Positions 1 through 4,772 of a DNA stretch of 7,561 nucleotides are shown here, piece after piece. Numbering within the stretch: the first letter of the stretch is position 1; each line of letters begins with the position of its first letter. The notes under the pieces are model-generated. The model saw nothing but the letters and a program-made list of their open reading frames with translations, was not told the origin of the DNA and ran no database searches. A program made the position numbers and the translations under genes. This stretch comes from an uncultured Clostridium sp. (lineage in GTDB: Bacteria; Bacillota; Clostridia; TANB77; CAG-508), in assembly GCA_947428535.1 (NCBI GenBank), contig CANEMG010000040.1:1-7561 (forward strand), written 5' to 3'.

Positions 1-1909
1 AATCTATTGCATTTCCATAATTTAATGTATCATTTTCTTTTGTAACTGATGTTCCACCATTTGTTCGATAATCATATGTTACTGTATATGATGGTATTGT
101 TATTTCGTTTACTCTACTTATATTTCCTACTAAGTCTTCTACTACCACATAGATGTATCTATTATTTCCTAAATTACTTATTGTAAAACTTCCTGTTCCT
201 GTTTTTTTATTTGCTATTTCTATACTATTACTTGATGTTATTGTTGGATTTGTAAGCCTTTCTTTACTTATAATATATCTATACTTAGATACTCCTGAAC
301 CCTCTCCTAAAGTATTATGTCTATCATTCGCTTCTATTGTTACTACATTGTTGTTCAAACTTGATCTTGTTATTGTTGGTGCCGTATTGTCTAAATTTGA
401 AATTGTGACTTTTTCTGTTCTTACGTTATTTAATCCATCTTTTATATATAATGCTGCTGTTGTTGTTCCATAAACATCACCAGTAAAATTATATGTTCTT
501 GAATAGTTTTGTCCATTTTGAGTTGCTAATTCATAATCTGATTCACTATTAAAACCAATTTTTACTTTTCCAACTCCTTTATCTATAGCTGTATAAGTTA
601 TCTGTTTATTTTTTGTCCAGCCATTTATATTTCCTGTTTGACTACTTAATATTGGAGATTTTGCATCTATATATTCAACTCTTACTGGAACTAATTGACT
701 AACATTTCCACATGCATCTTTAGCTTGTACATATACATTAGTAGCACCAACTGTTTCTGCTACTATATCAAATCTTCTAGTATAATTAAATCCACTTCTT
801 GTTGCTGATCCCCAATCTGAAATTACTGTTGTTTTATCTTCATCTATTAATCTCATATATACTATATTATCATTAGAATTCCATGTATCATTAAATACAG
901 CTGTTATAGTTCCTTTTGTACTATATTGGCCTGATGTACCATTTCCACTCACTGATGCTGATACTTTGGTTGGAGGATATCTATCTGGATAAGTCACCTC
1001 ACTAGCATAGACTCCAAAACTATATAGTACTCCATTTAATGTTAAACTTCCAAAAAGTCTTATACTCATTGGTTGTGGCGCATTTTTTTCACTTATTATC
1101 ATTTCTCCTACAACTGTTATTTCACCTGTTGAAGTATTTTGATTTGTAGAAATTATTCTACAAGTTGGTGGAACTATGGCTCCAGACCATGTATTTATAC
1201 TAAATTTAGTCAAATCTATTCTTACAGTTGAATCTACTGGTTTTAATTTCCAAGTAGTTCTAGTAGTATTTTGATTTATAACTTGTACTACACTACTAGA
1301 ATTTACAAATTTCTTACCACAACTAGTACAAGCTCCCTCATATAAACTTGTATGTTTTATTGTACTATATACTTGTCCACAACTACTACATGTGCCCTTT
1401 ATTCCTGTTTTACATCCTAGTTGTTGTCCTGATGAATTATAACATTTATAATCTGTAGAAGATCCTCCACAAACTGTACAACGTTTAGAATGAGTTTGAC
1501 CATCAGTATAAGGATAATATGCAGATCCCCATGTATGAGCTGGTTTAGGTAATTGTTTACTATATCCACATCCATCTGTACATTGAGTTATTTGATTTGC
1601 ATATTTAAGTGAACATCCATAAGTTCCTATTGTTTTCAAAGTGTGCGCTTTTACATTTATTTTTGTATGACAAATAAAACATTCTTCCCAATGGTTCCTA
1701 TCATCATATTTTTTCTCGTAAATGTGATTGTGATTTGCATCTGAACCAGTAGATAATCCTGTTAAATCTATTGTCTTTATTCCTGATACACTTCTCATTA
1801 AATTACCAATTCCACTGTTTAATTCTATCTCACTTTGTTCTTTCAAAATATTGCTTTCTTCACTTGCAAAACTTATATTCTCTAAACCTAGTAATATTAC
1901 AATAAACAT
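1..1909 (-). CDS. Large secreted surface protein: Cys/His-rich N-terminus, Ig-like modules, start of InlB/Flg_new repeat (C-terminus outside window)
   Basis: The frame is open from the left edge of the window; numbering here starts at the first in-frame ATG (1907-1909), giving 636 residues. A hydrophobic stretch (FIVILLGLENISFAS) ends in an AxA-like signal peptidase site, and the in-frame codons just upstream read ELNKKLLIIV, the positive n-region that a start at 1909 would lack. Residues 60-200 are rich in Cys and His: NHNH, then CFIC, CTVC, CSSC and CTSC pairs plus further single Cys, resembling zinc-ribbon-like or disulfide-bonded modules. Three Ig-like modules follow (about 312-415, 416-507 and 508-606), with linker signatures DNTAPTI and EDLVGNIS. 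From 608, YTVTYDYRTNGGTSV matches the start of an InlB B-repeat/Flg_new module, so a long repeat tail, and perhaps a wall anchor, should lie to the left. The role is inferred to be adhesion or another surface function; no catalytic motif is visible. The translation start is unresolved because the upstream in-frame region has no ATG and no well-placed ribosome site. Confidence 0.85.
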   Translation of the reverse strand, partial: MFIVILLGLENISFASEESNILKEQSEIELNSGIGNLMRSVSGIKTIDLTGLSTGSDANHNHIYEKKYDDRNHWEECFICHTKINVKAHTLKTIGTYGCSLKYANQITQCTDGCGYSKQLPKPAHTWGSAYYPYTDGQTHSKRCTVCGGSSTDYKCYNSSGQQLGCKTGIKGTCSSCGQVYSTIKHTSLYEGACTSCGKKFVNSSSVVQVINQNTTRTTWKLKPVDSTVRIDLTKFSINTWSGAIVPPTCRIISTNQNTSTGEITVVGEMIISEKNAPQPMSIRLFGSLTLNGVLYSFGVYASEVTYPDRYPPTKVSASVSGNGTSGQYSTKGTITAVFNDTWNSNDNIVYMRLIDEDKTTVISDWGSATRSGFNYTRRFDIVAETVGATNVYVQAKDACGNVSQLVPVRVEYIDAKSPILSSQTGNINGWTKNKQITYTAIDKGVGKVKIGFNSESDYELATQNGQNYSRTYNFTGDVYGTTTAALYIKDGLNNVRTEKVTISNLDNTAPTITRSSLNNNVVTIEANDRHNTLGEGSGVSKYRYIISKERLTNPTITSSNSIEIANKKTGTGSFTISNLGNNRYIYVVVEDLVGNISRVNEITIPSYTVTYDYRTNGGTSVTKENDTLNYGNAID

Positions 1910-1958
1910 TACAATAATTAGTAATTTTTTATTTAATTCTATCTTATGAGCAATACTA

Positions 1959-2042
1959 TTAGAGTAGATGACATCTACTCTTTTTTCTTTTATTAAATTT
2001 AATCCGTGTATGTTCAGTATCAAAACTTTTGTACTGTAGCAT
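1959..2042 (-). CDS. 27-codon leader frame; likely the true 5' end of the surface-protein gene, out of register by one base
   Basis: An ATG at 2040-2042 stands 10 bases after the only good Shine-Dalgarno sequence (AAGGAG, 2053-2058) downstream of the predicted promoter. The frame starts MLQYKSFDTEHTRIKFNKRK and ends with TAA at 1959-1961. Removing one A from the A6 run (T6 on the plus strand, 1981-1986) would fuse it to the open frame that continues through NSIAHKIELNKKLL into the signal-peptide core of the surface protein, giving a positively charged N-terminal extension of about 45 residues. Three readings are possible: a sequencing or assembly indel, an off-state of a phase-variable homopolymer, or a genuine short leader peptide. 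The first seems most economical; the data here cannot decide. Confidence 0.35.
   Translation of the reverse strand: MLQYKSFDTEHTRIKFNKRKKSRCHLL
1961..1986 (+). terminator. Short hairpin plus T6 tract (terminator-like on the plus strand; antisense to the surface-gene leader)
   Basis: AGAGTAGAT and ATCTACTCT pair over 9 bp around the loop GAC, followed on the plus strand by T6CTTTT. That is the form of an intrinsic terminator for plus-strand transcription, but no plus-strand gene lies to its left. On the minus strand the same palindrome follows an A6 run and would be a hairpin without a U-tract inside the surface-gene leader. A protein-binding palindrome is an alternative reading. Confidence 0.4.
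2015..2036 (-). other. Hairpin in the leader of the surface-protein transcript
   Basis: On the minus strand CAGTA-CAAAA-G-TTTTG-A-TACTG folds back on itself: an outer CAGTA/TACTG stem, one bulged A, and an inner CAAA/TTTG stem with a tiny loop. It sits right after the ATG of the short leader frame. It could be part of a structured leader, or simply a fold in coding sequence. It matched no riboswitch consensus that I know (c-di-GMP-I, purine, preQ1, fluoride, ZTP were considered). Confidence 0.4.
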
Positions 2043-2052
2043 ATCCCTTTGG

Positions 2053-2058
2053 CTCCTT
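2053..2058 (-). promoter_or_regulatory. Ribosome binding site for the leader frame or surface-protein gene
   Basis: AAGGAG lies 10 bases before the ATG at 2042. It is the only convincing Shine-Dalgarno sequence between the promoter and the signal-peptide region, so it argues that translation of the surface protein starts here rather than at the internal ATG at 1909, which has no ribosome site. Confidence 0.55.
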
Positions 2059-2099
2059 ATTACGCAATATTATCTTTATTTTACTATACTACTTTAGTA

Positions 2100-2128
2100 T
2101 TTATATGTATATAAAAATAAGTTTACAA
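2100..2128 (-). promoter_or_regulatory. Sigma-A-type promoter for the surface-protein gene
   Basis: On the minus strand, TTGTAA (2123-2128) is followed by a 17-base spacer and TATAAA (2100-2105). Transcription should begin near 2093, giving a leader of about 50 bases before the ATG at 2042. The promoter lies downstream of the terminator at 2211-2258, so the gene is its own transcription unit, separate from prfA. The surrounding DNA is A+T-rich, so chance matches are possible; the spacing and the position between a terminator and an RBS support the call. Confidence 0.55.
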
Positions 2129-2210
2129 TTTATGCCATCAAAAACAATTTTCTTACGCACTTACGCCTTCAGCAATTTTATCATTTTCATTACTTTTATA
2201 TTTTCTTTAA

Positions 2211-2258
2211 AAAAAGAGTACTTATAATAATGTTTACATTATTATAAGTACTCTTTTT
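2211..2258. terminator. Bidirectional intrinsic terminator, perfect 22-bp stem
   Basis: Positions 2211-2232 and 2237-2258 are perfect inverted repeats around a TTTA loop. The outer parts are A-runs and T-runs, so either strand ends in a U-tract. It lies 37 bases beyond the prfA stop codon and is the evident prfA terminator. It also separates prfA from the downstream surface-protein promoter. Confidence 0.9.
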
Positions 2259-2295
2259 ATTAATATTACTCAATCAGTTTTATAATTAACTTTAA

Positions 2296-3354
2296 TTAGT
2301 TATCACCTTTTAATTTTTCGGCTCTATCTGTTGCAATTAAATTGTCAACCATTTCATCCATATTACCATTTAGAAAATCTTCCATTTGGAAAATACTAAA
2401 TCCTATTCTATGATCTGTAATTCTTCCTTGAGGATAATTATATGTTCTTATTTTTTCACTTCTATCTCCAGAACCTACTTGGCTTCTTCTTTCACTTGCA
2501 ACTGCTTTCTCTTGTTTTGCTCTTTCTATTTCGTAAATTCTAGAACGAAGTAATCTCATTGCATATTCTCTATTTTGAACTTGAGATCTTTCTGTTTGAC
2601 ATTCTGCTACGATTCCTGTTGGTTCATGTATAAGCCTTACTGCTGATGATGTTTTATTTACGTGTTGTCCTCCTGCTCCTGATGCTCTAAATACTTCCAT
2701 TCTAATATCTGCTGGATTTATATCAACTTCTACTTCTTCTACTTCTGGTAAAACAGCTACTGTTGCTGTTGATGTATGAATTCTTCCACTACTTTCTGTA
2801 TCTGGAACTCTTTGTACTCTGTGTACACCACTTTCAAATTTGAATCTACTATAAGCTCCTTTTCCTGTTATCATAAATGAAATTTCTTTATATCCACCAA
2901 TTCCAGTTTCATTTTCATTTATAACTTGTATTTGAAAATGCTTTCTCTCAGCATACATTGAATACATTCTAAATAATACTCCTGCAAATAATGCTGCTTC
3001 TTCTCCTCCAGCTCCTGCTCTTATTTCACATATAACGTTATTGTCATCATTTGGATCTTTAGGAATTAACAAAATTTTTAATTCTTCTTCGATTTGAGGT
3101 AATTTTTCTTTTGCATCAAGCATTTCTATTTCTGCTAATTCCTTCATTTCTGAGTCACTTAACATTTCTTTTGCATCTTCCAAATTTTTAGTTACTTTTT
3201 TATATTCTCTATACTTCAAAACAATTTCTTCTATATCACTATGTTCTTTCATTAGCTTTTTCCATTCATTTTGTCTCGATATAACTTCTGGATCGCTTAT
3301 CAATCCATTTAACTCTTCATATCTTTTTTCAACATCTTCTAATCTTTGAAACAT
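2296..3354 (-). CDS. prfA: Peptide chain release factor 1 (RF1)
   Basis: This cytoplasmic class I release factor reads UAA and UAG in the ribosomal A site and triggers peptidyl-tRNA hydrolysis. The 352-residue length is close to the usual 355-360. An N-terminal helical domain (about 1-105) precedes [14 protein letters not shown] (about 110-123). The stop-codon-reading motif is the PxT form specific to RF1 (PDT, 184-186, within [17 protein letters not shown]), not the SPF of RF2. The catalytic GGQ is at 228-230 ([16 protein letters not shown]), and [22 protein letters not shown] (295-316, written here with its key end residues S295 and R316) is the conserved C-terminal signature. ATG at 3354 is preceded by AAGGAA (3364-3369), 9 bases away. 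In many clostridia prfA sits beside prmC; here it is alone, with its own promoter and terminator. Nothing in the sequence looks degenerate. Confidence 0.98.
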   Translation of the reverse strand: MFQRLEDVEKRYEELNGLISDPEVISRQNEWKKLMKEHSDIEEIVLKYREYKKVTKNLEDAKEMLSDSEMKELAEIEMLDAKEKLPQIEEELKILLIPKDPNDDNNVICEIRAGAGGEEAALFAGVLFRMYSMYAERKHFQIQVINENETGIGGYKEISFMITGKGAYSRFKFESGVHRVQRVPDTESSGRIHTSTATVAVLPEVEEVEVDINPADIRMEVFRASGAGGQHVNKTSSAVRLIHEPTGIVAECQTERSQVQNREYAMRLLRSRIYEIERAKQEKAVASERRSQVGSGDRSEKIRTYNYPQGRITDHRIGFSIFQMEDFLNGNMDEMVDNLIATDRAEKLKGDN

Positions 3355-3388
3355 ATAAAAAACTTCCTTTTCTTTAAATTGCTATGAT

Positions 3389-3417
3389 ATTATACCACAT
3401 ATACCCATTTTATACAA
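3389..3417 (-). promoter_or_regulatory. Promoter of prfA, extended -10
   Basis: On the minus strand TTGTAT (3412-3417), a 17-base spacer and a perfect TATAAT (3389-3394) preceded by TGG form an extended -10 promoter. Transcription should begin around 3382, leaving a leader of about 28 bases with the ribosome site. No attenuator or operator is apparent. Confidence 0.8.
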
Positions 3418-3504
3418 TATTTATAGAATTTTTATTTTTAATAGTAATAATGGTTATTCACTCTCCTTTTCTTTAAACTTAAATTTGCAGTCATTACCAT
3501 ATAT

Positions 3505-3533
3505 TTGATTTTTTATGTAAACTATGCTATAAT
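3505..3533 (+). promoter_or_regulatory. Strong promoter of the 151-aa gene, extended -10
   Basis: TTGATT (3505-3510), a 17-base spacer and perfect TATAAT (3528-3533) preceded by TGC give a near-consensus extended -10 promoter. The start point should fall around 3540, directly at the palindrome that follows. It is divergent from the prfA promoter, with about 88 bases between the two -35 boxes. Confidence 0.8.
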
Positions 3534-3540
3534 AAAATCA

Positions 3541-3556
3541 CTGTGATTTGACACAG
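3541..3556. promoter_or_regulatory. Inverted repeat CTGTG-N6-CACAG at the expected start of transcription (possible operator)
   Basis: CTGTG and CACAG are perfect 5-base inverted repeats separated by ATTTGA, placed immediately after the -10 box. This position suits a repressor site or a small 5' hairpin. Spacing does not fit a CRP site (TGTGA-N6-TCACA), and no regulator gene lies next to it. The repeat is short, so chance is possible. Confidence 0.4.
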
Positions 3557-3584
3557 ATTATAAAGAAAGCAGGAGGAACAAAAA

Positions 3585-4040
3585 ATGGCAAGTAAACAGC
3601 AAGACCTTCGGGTAAACATCAATTTAACAGCAAAGGAGGCTGAAAAATTTTTGGATCACTTCAGTCTTAAAAACATTTTCGACTATATTGTATCTGATCC
3701 AAAAGTAGAACAGCTCTATGCTACTGTGCGGGACCTTGAAAACTCGGAGTTTCCTAAGACAATGACTGCAAGAACAAAATCGAAAAATGACTATATCTAC
3801 AAGAATTTTGATGAGTTCAAGAAGATATTCGATAACTTCGTGACTCGATTCCTTATCTCAGAGTTTTTTAAAGAATTTTCAAAGTTCCCGTTCCGTGCCC
3901 CCAGCGTAATTGCAGAACGCTTAGAAAAACGAAAAGAAGAGCTCCTGGCGTGGACAATTTCTTGCGTGTTCACAGATTTACAGGCACGTGTCTATGTTAA
4001 TTTTTTAAATATGGGGCAGCAGCCATTTAACATCTTTTAG
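3585..4040 (+). CDS. Unrecognised 151-aa soluble, mostly helical protein of foreign composition
   Basis: I do not recognise this protein. It starts MASKQQDLRVNINLTAKEAE, is rich in Lys, Glu and Phe, has one Cys (in WTISCVFTD, late in the protein), and shows no signal peptide, membrane segment, CxxC, P-loop or helix-turn-helix that I can identify. Its pattern suggests alpha helices, with aromatic-rich stretches FDEFKKIFDNFVTRF and FFKEFSKFPF in the middle. The start is secure: AGGAGG (3571-3576) lies 8 bases before ATG. The gene has its own extended -10 promoter and terminator and is the only convincing plus-strand gene here. A hand count over seven lines gives about 38% G+C, with codons such as CGG, CTG, GCG and GTG that its neighbours largely avoid; flanking genes are visibly poorer in G+C. 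Acquisition by horizontal transfer is inferred, but no integrase, transposase or repeat ends accompany it. The function is unknown. Confidence 0.85.
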   Translation: MASKQQDLRVNINLTAKEAEKFLDHFSLKNIFDYIVSDPKVEQLYATVRDLENSEFPKTMTARTKSKNDYIYKNFDEFKKIFDNFVTRFLISEFFKEFSKFPFRAPSVIAERLEKRKEELLAWTISCVFTDLQARVYVNFLNMGQQPFNIF

Positions 4041-4043
4041 TAA

Positions 4044-4096
4044 AACCAGAAAAACTCGGCGTGTGCAGACTGCATCGCCGGGTTTTCTGGTTCTTT
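4044..4096. terminator. GC-rich intrinsic terminator shared by the convergent 151-aa and nitroreductase genes
   Basis: The left arm (4044-4061, AACCAGAAAAACTCGGCG) pairs with the right arm (4076-4092, CGCCGGGTTTTCTGGTT) with one bulged A and one G-T pair, followed by a T-rich tract. A second small stem, TGCA-GAC-TGCA, sits in the loop. It begins 4 bases after the TAG of the 151-aa gene, and its T-tract runs into the TAA of the nitroreductase gene. The GC-rich stem matches the composition of the 151-aa gene rather than its neighbours. Confidence 0.9.
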
Positions 4097-4649
4097 AATA
4101 TTTATCAAAATGTACTACTTCATTATATGGTTTTAATATTTTTTGTGGTATTTGTTCATCTTCATCTTTATATCCCAATGATACTAGCGCCACAAGCTCA
4201 ATATTATCTGGCAAATTTAATATTTCTCTAGAAATATTCTTGTCTTCTATATGTTTTTTATGATTCATAAAGCAACTTAATATGCAGCATCCAAGTCCAA
4301 AACTCTCAGCTGATATAATTAGATTTTCAATTGCCAATGCTGTGCTTAATACATATTCCTCATACTTAGGATCATTACTTTTGTTAGCCAACACTGCAAT
4401 AAGAATAGGAGCATCTTTTATAAATTGTCTATCCTCATATGTTAATGCTAATTTTTCTTTTACTTCTTTATCTTTTATTACAATATATTCTGCTACTTGA
4501 CAATCTGGTTTGGGCTTTCCTCCAAATGGTGCACTTCTTGCACAATTTATTATACTTACTATAATATCATCTTGAATATCCTTATTTAAATATTTTCTAT
4601 GACTTCTTCTATTTTTTATTAAATTTATTATATCATTTTGGTTATTCAT
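4095..4649 (-). CDS. Nitroreductase-family FMN-dependent oxidoreductase
   Basis: This 184-residue protein has the layout of the small nitroreductase family: homodimeric FMN enzymes that pass electrons from NAD(P)H to nitro, quinone or other acceptors. The N-terminal FMN phosphate-binding motif is RRSHRKY (14-20), followed by ARSAPFGGKPKPDCQ (37-51). This last segment is in the place where many members have a NxQPW-type flavin-contact motif, which is here changed. STALAIENLIISAESFGLGCC (102-122; key residues A104, E108, G118, G120) matches the helix and glycine-rich flavin-binding segment, and LVALVSLGY (about 152-160) the closing strand. Several Cys (36, 50, 121, 122, 126) are present. ATG at 4649 has a very strong purine-rich ribosome site (GGAGGAGGGGA, 4651-4661). 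The natural substrate cannot be read from the sequence, and the flanking genes give no metabolic context. Confidence 0.88.
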   Translation of the reverse strand: MNNQNDIINLIKNRRSHRKYLNKDIQDDIIVSIINCARSAPFGGKPKPDCQVAEYIVIKDKEVKEKLALTYEDRQFIKDAPILIAVLANKSNDPKYEEYVLSTALAIENLIISAESFGLGCCILSCFMNHKKHIEDKNISREILNLPDNIELVALVSLGYKDEDEQIPQKILKPYNEVVHFDKY

Positions 4650-4694
4650 ATCCCCTCCTCCATAATTTTTTTATCTTTAACATCCATTCGTAAT

Positions 4695-4723
4695 AAAATA
4701 TTAAATTCAGCAACATATGTCCC
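4695..4723 (-). promoter_or_regulatory. Weak candidate promoter of the nitroreductase gene
   Basis: On the minus strand GGGACA (4718-4723), a 17-base spacer and TATTTT (4695-4700) form a poor match (4 of 6 in each box). A promoter is expected here because a terminator closes the upstream gene at 4733-4772, but nothing stronger is visible. Confidence 0.25.
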
Positions 4724-4732
4724 TAAATGGTC

Positions 4733-4772
4733 AAAAATGTCCAAAAACTACAGTCCCCGATTGGACATTTTT
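4733..4772. terminator. Intrinsic terminator overlapping the 3' end of the yhaN-type gene
   Basis: AAAAATGTCCAA (4733-4744) and TTGGACATTTTT (4761-4772) are perfect 12-base inverted repeats around a 16-base loop. On the minus strand the first arm lies inside the last codons of the ATPase gene, the stop codon (4748-4750) is in the loop, and the second arm ends in T5. A further GGGACAT at about 4717-4723 (minus strand) could compete for the first arm, so an alternative fold is possible. Confidence 0.8.

Noticed and set aside
153..473. Plus-strand frame of 106 codons
   Set aside because: It is antisense to the Ig-like modules of the surface protein, lacks an RBS, and has the Leu/Val/Phe-rich composition of a shadow frame.
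1981..1987. Programmed -1 frameshift at the A AAA AAG slippery sequence with a following hairpin
   Set aside because: The heptamer and hairpin look suggestive, but the -1 frame meets TAG within two codons. Joining to the signal-peptide frame needs a +1 change.
2040..2130. c-di-GMP-I or other known riboswitch upstream of the surface protein
   Set aside because: None of the conserved core segments of the classes I know are present in the leader.
2006..2227. Plus-strand frame of 73 codons, hydrophobic
   Set aside because: It has no ribosome site, lies antisense to the leader and promoter of the surface-protein gene, and ends inside the terminator stem. Its hydrophobic content is what T-rich DNA gives by chance.
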